A stretch of 12,895 bases of DNA. Source: JBBFMJ01 sp037441225. GTDB lineage: Bacteria; Acidobacteriota; Thermoanaerobaculia; UBA2201. The stretch is taken from NCBI GenBank assembly GCA_037441225.1, contig JBBISU010000091.1:1-12895 (forward strand). Direction: 5' to 3'. The position numbers and the translations under genes were made by a program. The number at the start of each line of letters is the position of its first letter. Within the stretch, counting starts at the first letter, position 1. A model generated the notes under the pieces. The model was given only the letters and a program-made list of their open reading frames with translations. It had not been told where the DNA came from and made no database searches. Below, one piece after another: positions 5,967 to 12,437 of the stretch.

Positions 5967-6893
5967 TTAACCTCCAAGGGAAACCATACTTAAATTACTT
6001 AAAAATTTTTCTTTCATATTTTTCTTTAAATAAATTATCTCTTTTATCTTTTCTTTTACTTCTTCTTCTTTTTCTTTTGATTTAAATATTTCTTTTAAAT
6101 CTATTCCTTTTTCTTTTTTCAAGCAACTTAAAAGAAAACCATCTGATGTAATTCTTAATCTATTACAATTTATGCAAAAGGGCTCTGAGACAGAGGGAAT
6201 AATTCCAAAAATATAAAATTTGTTAAAATAATAAATTTTTGCAGTCCCGTTATTTTCTTTTTCTTTTACTTCTCCATATTTTGAGATTTTTGATAAAATT
6301 TCATCCTTTGAAATAAATTTATTTCTTTCCCATTTAAAAACAGAATTAAAGGGCATAAATTCTATAAACCTTAAAAGGAGCCCTTCATTAAAAGACCAAT
6401 TTAAAAGATCCATTATTTCATCATCATTTATGCCTTTAATTAAAACAGTGTTTATCTTAATAGGAATTCTTTCTTCTTTTGCCTTTTCAATTCCTTTTAA
6501 AACAGAGTTTAAATTGCCTTCTGTTAAATATTTAAACTTATCTTTTTTTAATGTGTCAACACTGACATTTACTCCATCTATCCCTTTCTCTTTTAATCCC
6601 TTTGCCATTTCCTTTAGTAAAATGCCATTTGTAGTTAAAGAAATCCTTTCAATTCCTTTTAATTTTAAACTTGAAACCATCCCAATTAAATTTATAAAAC
6701 CATTTCTTAAAAGAGGTTCACCACCTGTAAACTTTATTTCTTTTAAATTAAAATTTTTTAAGAAAAACAATAAAATATCTTTTATTTCTTCAAAGGAAAG
6801 TACATTTTTTTTCTTTAAATAAAAATTTGGCTTGCAATATTTGCAGTTTAAATTACACCTGTCAGTTACAGAAATTCTAATTTTGAGTTTCAT
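5967..6893 (-). CDS. moaA: GTP 3',8-cyclase (molybdenum cofactor biosynthesis protein A)
   Basis: This radical-SAM enzyme makes 3',8-cH2GTP from GTP, the first step of molybdopterin synthesis (with MoaC). The N-terminal cluster motif is TDRCNLNCKYC, with Cys13, Cys17 and Cys20. The SAM-binding FTGGEPLLR follows at about 55-63. The second, GTP-binding cluster is CINCNRLRITSDGFLLSC, with Cys240, Cys243 and Cys257. The essential double-Gly tail is present (SLGG, the last residues). At 308 aa it is slightly shorter than most MoaA, because it lacks the usual leader before LRISVTDRCN. The gene overlaps the chaperone gene by 17 nt, has little Shine-Dalgarno and is probably coupled. MoaC, MoaE, MoaD and MoeA are not in the window and must be elsewhere. 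Confidence 0.97.
   Translation of the reverse strand: MKLKIRISVTDRCNLNCKYCKPNFYLKKKNVLSFEEIKDILLFFLKNFNLKEIKFTGGEPLLRNGFINLIGMVSSLKLKGIERISLTTNGILLKEMAKGLKEKGIDGVNVSVDTLKKDKFKYLTEGNLNSVLKGIEKAKEERIPIKINTVLIKGINDDEIMDLLNWSFNEGLLLRFIEFMPFNSVFKWERNKFISKDEILSKISKYGEVKEKENNGTAKIYYFNKFYIFGIIPSVSEPFCINCNRLRITSDGFLLSCLKKEKGIDLKEIFKSKEKEEEVKEKIKEIIYLKKNMKEKFLSNLSMVSLGG
5971..5975 (-). promoter_or_regulatory. Ribosome binding site for the transporter, inside the moaA GG tail codons
   Basis: GGAGG on the minus strand lies in the GGA GGT codons for the last two glycines of MoaA. The string GGAGGTTAATTG contains the ribosome site, the moaA stop TAA and the TTG start of the next gene. Confidence 0.75.
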
Positions 6894-7434
6894 TTTTCAA
6901 TAATGATATAGTTAGTTTTGCTAAATTTTTATAAAATTCACTCTTTGATGCAATATTTAGGGCTTCTAAATAATTTATTGCCCAATTTAAAATATGTTCT
7001 TTTAAAAATCTTTCTTTTAAATCTTTAAAATATTTTAATTTATCAAGTTCTCCTTTTTTTAAGAACTCATTTTCCTTATATAAAATTATTGATAAGAACT
7101 TCAATTCAACACCAATGTGATCAGGCAATTCATTTTCCAAGTCCATTCCAACATCTGCACTTCTATAAAAGTTTAAAACATCTTCTGTTGCCTTTCCAAA
7201 AACTTTTCCTTCGCCAAGCCAAAAGGAAGCATAAGGAGGAGGGGATTTGCCTTTTTTTAATGCAAGAAATAAGACAGAAAAATCATTTGAAATCTTTTCA
7301 TATTCTTCTTCTATATTTTTTTGAGAGAAAAAATACTTTAACTCTTCTTTTTCTGGTTTTTTTAAAAAGAGTTTTGAAATTATATAAAATAATTTATATT
7401 TATCTTGAATAAAATTTTGAGATTGCAGGTCCAT
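6877..7434 (-). CDS. TorD/DmsD-family molybdoenzyme chaperone
   Basis: This is a 185-aa all-helical cytoplasmic protein of the TorD family. Such proteins bind the Tat signal or apo-form of a molybdoenzyme until the cofactor is inserted. Evidence is the N-terminal helix KYKLFYIISKLFLKKP (12-27), PPPYASFWL (65-73) and the family signature ELPDHIGVELKFLSII (102-117), with Pro104-Asp105-His106. I chose the ATG at 7434, giving MDLQSQN. The frame stays open up to 7578, but that extension is the out-of-frame image of the cytochrome gene, with its haem motifs read in the wrong phase. The chosen start still overlaps the cytochrome gene by 35 nt. AAAGAAG is the only weak ribosome site. Its client is almost certainly the 854-aa oxidoreductase. 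Confidence 0.88.
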   Translation of the reverse strand: MDLQSQNFIQDKYKLFYIISKLFLKKPEKEELKYFFSQKNIEEEYEKISNDFSVLFLALKKGKSPPPYASFWLGEGKVFGKATEDVLNFYRSADVGMDLENELPDHIGVELKFLSIILYKENEFLKKGELDKLKYFKDLKERFLKEHILNWAINYLEALNIASKSEFYKNLAKLTISLLKNETQN

Positions 7435-7744
7435 CTTCTTTGTGACAACCAAGGCATATGCTTCTGTCAACCTGCCCTGGGCAGTCCTCTGGAAGTTCTT
7501 TGTATTTTCTTTGATATAAGAAATCCTCTGGTAATTTTTCAAGGTGACAAGAGGAGCAATCAATTCCCAATACTTCATTGTGAATTCTATGAAACCTTTG
7601 CTCTAAACCCATCCCTTCTTCTTTTCCAACATCTATCTCTCCTTCTTTAATTTTTTTTGCAATTTCAGGGATGCCAAAGGCAAACAAGAAGCTTCCAATT
7701 AAAAGAGATGTTAAAATAAAAAATAATCTCTTATATTTTTTCAT
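7400..7744 (-). CDS. Small dihaem c-type cytochrome, periplasmic
   Basis: The protein has 114 residues with a signal peptide or N-terminal anchor (hydrophobic about 8-23, Lys-rich before). It has two haem c motifs, CSSCH (63-67) and CLGCH (97-101). His52 and His55 in FHRIH precede the first motif in the arrangement seen in bis-His multihaem cytochromes, so both haems could be low spin. A fifth Cys (88) lies between the motifs. It is encoded 11 nt after the FeS subunit, with GAGAGGGG before the ATG. It is likely to carry electrons to or from the molybdoenzyme, taking the place of the absent NrfD-type membrane subunit. Direction of flow is inferred. Whether the N-terminus is cleaved or stays as an anchor is unclear. 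Confidence 0.88.
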   Translation of the reverse strand: MKKYKRLFFILTSLLIGSFLFAFGIPEIAKKIKEGEIDVGKEEGMGLEQRFHRIHNEVLGIDCSSCHLEKLPEDFLYQRKYKELPEDCPGQVDRSICLGCHKEDGPAISKFYSR

Positions 7745-7755
7745 AAACCCCTCTC

Positions 7756-8412
7756 TTATAAAATGTAATAAACTTTTGGCTTTGTGCCAAATTCTTTTTT
7801 AATTTGTGTGCCATTTTTTTCTGAAATAATCTTAGAAATTTCACTTTCAGGGTCATCCAAATCACCAAAAAACCTTGCTTGAGCAGGACAGACATTTATA
7901 CAAGCAGGGGATGTGTCATAATCAGAGCCAACCTTTTTCCCTTCTTTTAATGCCTTTTCAATCCTATGCCAGCAAAGGGTACACTTTTCTGCTGTCTTAA
8001 TTTTTTTCCTATGTAAGGGATGTTTTGCTTTATCTTCAAGGTTTTCTAAAGCAATTTTTTCTCCATCAGGAAATATTTTTTCTTCCTTTTCAATAAAATG
8101 TATAACTCCATAAGGACAAGCAGCAATACAATATTTTTTCCCTTTGCATTTATTATAATCAATTAAGACAATTCCATATTCATTTTTAGAAATTGCTTTT
8201 TCTGGGCATGCTTTCATACAGGAGGGCTCTTCACAATGCATACAATTCATTGGAGTAAAAATTCTTTTAACATTTGGAAATTCTCCTATTTCATATTCCA
8301 AGACATAATTCCAAAAATTCTTTTTTTGAACTAAATTTTCTGTCTTGCAAGCAGCAACACAAGCCCTGCAACCAAAACATCTTTTTGTATCAATTAACAT
8401 CCCAAATCTCAT
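7756..8412 (-). CDS. Four-cluster iron-sulfur subunit of molybdopterin oxidoreductase (PsrB/TtrB-like)
   Basis: This 218-aa electron-transfer subunit is of the DmsB/PsrB/PhsB type. Cys sets are 12-15-18-22 (CFGCRACVAAC), 57-60-65-69 (CMHCEEPSCMKAC), 89-(92)-95-99 (CKGKKYCIAAC) and 144-147 with 171-175 (CTLC and CINVC). Position 92, normally Cys in C-x2-C-x2-C, is Lys (codon AAA). One of the four clusters therefore has only three cysteine ligands. The protein has no signal peptide and is presumably exported folded with the Tat-targeted catalytic subunit. The GGAGG ribosome site ends 4 nt before the ATG, 9 nt after the previous stop. It passes electrons between the catalytic subunit and the cytochrome or quinone pool. 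Reductase function is the default inference. Confidence 0.93.
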   Translation of the reverse strand: MRFGMLIDTKRCFGCRACVAACKTENLVQKKNFWNYVLEYEIGEFPNVKRIFTPMNCMHCEEPSCMKACPEKAISKNEYGIVLIDYNKCKGKKYCIAACPYGVIHFIEKEEKIFPDGEKIALENLEDKAKHPLHRKKIKTAEKCTLCWHRIEKALKEGKKVGSDYDTSPACINVCPAQARFFGDLDDPESEISKIISEKNGTQIKKEFGTKPKVYYIL

Positions 8413-8421
8413 ATAACCTCC

Positions 8422-10986
8422 TTATACACTATAAATCTTTACTTTTGTTCCATTAAAGGAATTCATACCTGAAATCCTATCTGGCTTAAGTTCAATTATC
8501 CAGTTTGGATTTGCACCTTTTTTAACATAATTGGGAAGCCCTGTTGCCCATTGCCCAAAGTGATAACTTATTGCAACTGTATCAGGTCTTATCCCTTCAG
8601 TTGTCTTTAATTTTATTTTAATTTTTCCAATCTTTGATTCCACAAATACATATTCCCCATCTTTTAAATTTCTTGCAATTGCCTCTTTTTTGTTCATCAA
8701 TACAAAATTTTCGTCTGAATCAGGGGCAATTTCTCTCAAGTATGGATTTAAAATATTTCCTGTTTGATTAAAATACATTCTTTTGTAAGTGATTAAATAA
8801 AAATCAAAGGAACCTTTTTCTTCTTTTAAGTATAGGGAATGTTCTTTTAAAGGAATTGGAGAAAATATTATATCAATATTGGAGGTATCAATGTTTTTTA
8901 TATTATTTTTTTCAACTGTTTCCTTTACCTTTTCTTTTGTCAAGACAAGGTTTTCTGCGTATAATGCCATTTTTGGCTTATTTGGTCCTTTAAATTTTTC
9001 TTCAACTCCTTTTAAATATATATCTTCTATTGTAAACTTTTTTACTTTTAAGCCATTTTCTTTCAAATAATTTAAATCTGTCCCATTTGCCTTTGCAATT
9101 TCAGCTACAACTTCCTCAGATGTATATTTTCTCCCTTTCCCTAAGTTTATTTTAAATGCTTTATTTATTTCTTCTATGTATTTGTCCAATATACCAACCC
9201 TTGAGGCAATTTCCATCAAATAATCAAAGGCATCATATTGCAAGTTATAAACATTTACTATTGGCTGTCTTATGGCAATGTGTTTTGCTTCCAAATTCCA
9301 CCTTGTAGGGCTCCAGTGCCAGGACTCTAAGTATGTTTTATCGGGAAGGAGAATATCTGCAAAATCAGAAATTTCAGTCCTTTGTATGTCAATTACAACA
9401 GTGAAAATATTTTTATAGCCCTCTATTTGATTTTTAATGTTAGATGTAGAAAATATTCTGTTTGTTGCATAACAAATCATTATTTCTGGTTTATATTTTA
9501 AATGAAACTCTTCTGGATTTTTTAATGTTAAACCAACTTGTTGTGCAATATTGTGTGTTGAATGGGGGAAATATACACTTTCTTGTAAGTCAACTCTTTT
9601 TGGTGGAAATTCACATTTAGATGGTTCCATATACTTTGGTTCTTTATATACATTATGTAAGTGCATACCACCAACTGCATCAAAGGAGCCAACAAGCATC
9701 ATAACAATTTGTCTTGCCCTGTTTGTTTGAACTGAATATTCATTGTGTGAAAGCCCTCTAAAAGTGTGGATTGAAACAGGTCTGTACCTTAAATTTTTCC
9801 CTTCCTTTCTTGTTGTAGTTCCAATGAAAGCATTTTCCCCAAATTCCCTTGAAATTTCAATTATATCTTTTTTGCTTATTCCACAAATAGAAGAAGCATA
9901 TTCAGGTGTTATTTCTTGAATACTTTCTTTGAAAGTTTGAAAAGATGTCTTATATTCTTTCTCATTTATTTTATATGAACCAAAAAGAGCTGGTAAGACA
10001 CCTTCTTCAAAGGGATTTGCTGACTCAGTTTTCTTGTCAAATACAAGAATTTTTCCATTTCCATCTCTTAAAAATTTCCCATCTCTGTCAACTAAATATG
10101 GTGCATTTGTATAGTTTATTAAAAATTCTTCATCTATATAATTATTATTTATAAGTTCCTTTGCCATTGCAAGCAAAAATATTACATCTGTTCCTGGTTT
10201 AATTGGAACCCATTTATGTGCCTTTGTTGCAGTATTTGAAAGCCTTGGTTCTATAACAACATATTTCATTCCTCTTTCTATGTTTTCTATTATTTTTCTG
10301 TCAAGCCACCTTGCCCATTGTTCTGCTTCCATTGGATTTGATCCCATATTTATAAAATATCTGCAATTGTCTAAATCAGGCAAAAATCCATGATAACCCC
10401 AGGTCAGCTCATCTGCCACATGCCTTGCTGCCTCACAAACTGTTGTCCTGTGAACTACATTTGGAGTTCCAAAGGCTTTGCAAAATGCTTTTGGAAATTT
10501 GTCATCTATGAGATATTTTCCATGGGCATGTTGCCATATCAATTTTTCTGGTGAATCTTTTATTGAAAGCAATCTCTTTGTAATTTCTTCAAATGCCTCT
10601 TCATAACTTATTTCAACCCATTTTGGATCTTCTCCAATTCCTTTTTTTGGATTTGTCCTTTTTAAAGGTTTTTTCAATCTATAAGGACTGTATGTGTCAA
10701 GGAACCCCAAAACTCCTTTTGGACACAAATGTCCTTTATTATGAGGGCTTTCTGGATTTCCATAAATTGCCCTTATAATTCCATTTACCCTTCTCACTCT
10801 TATTCCACAAAAATTTACACATTGAACATCTGTTGAAGGAATTAAAACATCTTCCTTTGGAAGGTATGGAATTTCGCCCTTCATCTCCTTTGCCATAATT
10901 TCATCAAAATTTAGAATTCCTGAAAAGTATGAAAGCCCTGCCAAAATACCTGTATCTTTAATGAACTTTCTCCTTGTTATTCCCAT
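8422..10986 (-). CDS. Tat-exported molybdopterin oxidoreductase catalytic subunit (PsrA/PhsA/TtrA-like)
   Basis: At 854 aa this is a periplasmic DMSO-reductase-superfamily enzyme. The Tat signal is TRRKFIKDTGILAGL (4-18). The N-terminal [4Fe-4S] site reads Asp53-x2-Cys56-x3-Cys60-x27-Cys88, so the usual first Cys is Asp. Cys184 in HRTTVCEAARH is the likely Mo or W ligand. Cofactor-binding stretches include NMGSNPMEA (about 218-226) and VIEPRLSNTATKA. The C-terminal MopB domain has YFNQTGNILNPYLRE, with a tail ending SGMNSFNGTKVKIYSV as in the Psr/Phs/Ttr/Arr group. Substrate is not decidable: polysulfide, thiosulfate, tetrathionate, arsenate and selenate are all possible, and tungsten cannot be excluded. 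TAGGAGA (overlapping the porin stop) sits 5 nt before the ATG. Confidence 0.93.
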   Translation of the reverse strand: MGITRRKFIKDTGILAGLSYFSGILNFDEIMAKEMKGEIPYLPKEDVLIPSTDVQCVNFCGIRVRRVNGIIRAIYGNPESPHNKGHLCPKGVLGFLDTYSPYRLKKPLKRTNPKKGIGEDPKWVEISYEEAFEEITKRLLSIKDSPEKLIWQHAHGKYLIDDKFPKAFCKAFGTPNVVHRTTVCEAARHVADELTWGYHGFLPDLDNCRYFINMGSNPMEAEQWARWLDRKIIENIERGMKYVVIEPRLSNTATKAHKWVPIKPGTDVIFLLAMAKELINNNYIDEEFLINYTNAPYLVDRDGKFLRDGNGKILVFDKKTESANPFEEGVLPALFGSYKINEKEYKTSFQTFKESIQEITPEYASSICGISKKDIIEISREFGENAFIGTTTRKEGKNLRYRPVSIHTFRGLSHNEYSVQTNRARQIVMMLVGSFDAVGGMHLHNVYKEPKYMEPSKCEFPPKRVDLQESVYFPHSTHNIAQQVGLTLKNPEEFHLKYKPEIMICYATNRIFSTSNIKNQIEGYKNIFTVVIDIQRTEISDFADILLPDKTYLESWHWSPTRWNLEAKHIAIRQPIVNVYNLQYDAFDYLMEIASRVGILDKYIEEINKAFKINLGKGRKYTSEEVVAEIAKANGTDLNYLKENGLKVKKFTIEDIYLKGVEEKFKGPNKPKMALYAENLVLTKEKVKETVEKNNIKNIDTSNIDIIFSPIPLKEHSLYLKEEKGSFDFYLITYKRMYFNQTGNILNPYLREIAPDSDENFVLMNKKEAIARNLKDGEYVFVESKIGKIKIKLKTTEGIRPDTVAISYHFGQWATGLPNYVKKGANPNWIIELKPDRISGMNSFNGTKVKIYSV

Positions 10987-10995
10987 AAAAATCTC

Positions 10996-11994
10996 CTATT
11001 TGAAATTATAAAAAAATGTAACTTTAAAGTATAAATCATTTTCAATTTCCAATCCATTAAATTTATCGTAATTCACAAACTCAAAGTTAGGAATAACTTT
11101 TATATCTTTTGTTATGCTAAAGTCAATTCCAAAAATGTAAAGATAAAAGGGACAATTTGTATCAAAAGGTATATAATCCTGCTTTCCAATTAAGGGATTT
11201 GGATCATCCATTCTGTCTATTCTAAGAAGTAGTGTTATTTTTTCTGATGTTTTAAGATTTAAAAAAGCTGAAAAGACATCTGTTTTTATCCTTTCTTTCC
11301 CTTCGCCTTGCCCTTTATCAAAATTATAATAATGAAAACCAAGAGTAAATTTTTCTTTTTTCAAACCAAGAAACCCTTGAAAGACCTTTACATCTGTTTC
11401 ATCTTTTCCCTGCCCATAATCTGAATAAACTTCAAAGAAAATTGGTTCTTTTTTAAACAATAAAGAAAGATATGCTCTTTTATCTTTATTTACTTCCGAT
11501 TTTGTGCCTTCTCCGTTTCCTAATAAGAAATGATAAGAAAAATGGGGTGAGATGTCACCTTTAAAGGCAATTCCAGTGTCCCTTGAACTGGCAATTTTAT
11601 AAAGATCACCTGGTGTTTTTTCAACTGCTCTATATCCCCAGAAACTTTCAATAAATTCCCAAGTTGGTGTTGGAGATAAGCCTATGAAACTTTTGCTTTT
11701 CCCAAAATTTATTCCAAGGTATGCATCCTTGGCGTAGGGTGTTAAATTATTGCTTGTTTTAAAATCGCCAGGGCTATTTAATTCTAACCTAAACCTTGTA
11801 AAAAATTTTTCTGAAAATTTATAGTCATAAGTAAAATAAATCCTTCTAAACCAAAAGCCATTTTGCCCTTCAATTTCTTGATTGTGATGTTTTTGGACAA
11901 AATAAATGTCCCCAAACATATAACCAGAAAAACTTCCTTGAGAAAAGGAATTAAAAGAAAAAAAAATGAGAAAAATACAAAAAAAATACTTCAT
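10996..11994 (-). CDS. Porin-like outer-membrane beta-barrel, first gene of the operon
   Basis: The protein is 332 aa with a signal peptide (MKYFFCIFLIFFSFNSFSQ) and a barrel-like sequence of about 16 alternating strands. It has aromatic girdles and ends in TFFYNFK with a penultimate aromatic. The N-terminal layout (SGYMFGDIYF, then WFRRIYFTYDYKFSEKFFTR, then DAYLGINFG) resembles phosphate-selective-type or general porins. RIYFTYDYKFSEKF is a common strand-turn-strand form in that group. GGGAGG ends 5 nt before the ATG. It is 9 nt from the oxidoreductase gene, so it may let a bulky or anionic electron acceptor or a metal oxyanion into the periplasm. That is inference from context. No specificity motif is visible. 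Confidence 0.82.
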   Translation of the reverse strand: MKYFFCIFLIFFSFNSFSQGSFSGYMFGDIYFVQKHHNQEIEGQNGFWFRRIYFTYDYKFSEKFFTRFRLELNSPGDFKTSNNLTPYAKDAYLGINFGKSKSFIGLSPTPTWEFIESFWGYRAVEKTPGDLYKIASSRDTGIAFKGDISPHFSYHFLLGNGEGTKSEVNKDKRAYLSLLFKKEPIFFEVYSDYGQGKDETDVKVFQGFLGLKKEKFTLGFHYYNFDKGQGEGKERIKTDVFSAFLNLKTSEKITLLLRIDRMDDPNPLIGKQDYIPFDTNCPFYLYIFGIDFSITKDIKVIPNFEFVNYDKFNGLEIENDLYFKVTFFYNFK

Positions 11995-12063
11995 AAATAC
12001 CTCCCTTTATAAAAATTCTTTTTAAATTAGATGCAAATTTTATGCCTAAATATTTTTTAATAA

Positions 12064-12228
12064 TTGTTTCTTTTTGGAAACAATTTGTTTCCAATTATTT
12101 CAGGTTTTAGTTTTTTCTGTGAAAAATGGGAGTTGATTGACTTTGCCCAATCAAAAGGAACGAGTATATTATTCTTTAGAGAAGATAATTGCTCCGAAAT
12201 ATTGAAAAAAATTTTTCATAATTTATAA
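12064..12228 (+). pseudogene. Possible remnant of a plus-strand gene
   Basis: The plus-strand frame is open from after a TAA (12061-12063) to a TAA (12226-12228). The part from about 12112 reads like real protein: CEKWELIDFAQSKGTSILFF, then REDNCSEIL. There is no ATG, only TTG codons, and the 5' part is the operator-like palindrome. A terminator in the same orientation follows about 100 nt later, which would fit an old gene end. The family is not recognised. It may be a chance frame. Confidence 0.28.
12074..12094. promoter_or_regulatory. 21-bp palindrome, probable operator of the molybdoenzyme operon
   Basis: TTGGAAACAA-T-TTGTTTCCAA is a perfect inverted repeat with 10-bp arms around one central base. 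It lies about 90 bp upstream of the porin ATG and upstream of a weak -10-like CATAAAAT. A further half-site, TTGTTTC (12064-12070), repeats the right arm (12085-12091) at an exact 21-bp offset, two helical turns. An activator site is favoured by its position, but no known regulator consensus is matched with confidence. Confidence 0.6.
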
Positions 12229-12324
12229 TACGATTATTAAATTTTATACTTCGTTAAAAAGCATTTTTTGAATTAAATAAAAATGAGATTTTAGATAGAG
12301 ATTTTTGTCTGAATAAAGAAACGG

Positions 12325-12353
12325 AGTCCCCTTACATTTAAGGGGGCTTTTTT
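12325..12353 (+). terminator. Rho-independent terminator, plus-strand orientation
   Basis: AGTCCCCTT (12325-12333) pairs with AAGGGGGCT (12340-12348) with one G-U, around a 6-nt ACATTT loop, and is followed by six T (12348-12353). The T-run lies only on the plus-strand side. In the minus direction the stem is followed by CCGTTTC, so it would be a weak stop for the upstream minus-strand gene. The only plus-strand candidate it could serve is the short open frame ending at 12228 or an unseen small RNA. Confidence 0.75.
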
Positions 12354-12437
12354 CAATATGATAATAGGCATTGAAAATTATTAGGAATAATTCTCATTAA
12401 ATTATGTATAAAAAAAATATTTGACTATCTTTTATAT

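Larger units (their letters stand above)
4230..11994 (-). other. Nine-gene molybdoenzyme operon
   Basis: Nine minus-strand genes are packed without room for internal promoters: barrel, molybdopterin oxidoreductase, FeS subunit, dihaem cytochrome, TorD-like chaperone, MoaA, MOT1-like transporter, MOSC protein and two-CW protein. Junctions are 9, 9 and 11 nt gaps, then overlaps of 35 and 17 nt, then 0 nt, then overlaps of 20 and 4 nt. Translational coupling is therefore likely through the second half. The gene order puts the exported enzyme first, then its maturation, then cofactor synthesis and metal supply. A palindrome at 12074-12094 is the obvious candidate control site. No strong intrinsic terminator was seen after 4230. 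Confidence 0.85.
11995..12437. other. Intergenic region, 443 nt
   Basis: This separates the Cys-rich gene from the porin gene. It holds the operon's ribosome site, the weak -10, the 21-bp palindrome, a possible plus-strand gene remnant and a plus-strand-oriented terminator. The stretch 12354-12437 is AT-rich and shows nothing further. Confidence 0.6.

Noticed and set aside
6430..6822. 130-codon plus-strand open frame opposite moaA
   Set aside because: It is an antisense shadow. moaA has all its motifs on the minus strand.
7435..7578. N-terminal extension of the TorD-like chaperone frame to an ATG at 7578
   Set aside because: This stretch is the cytochrome gene, with both haem motifs, read in another frame. 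TorD-family similarity begins only after the ATG at 7434.
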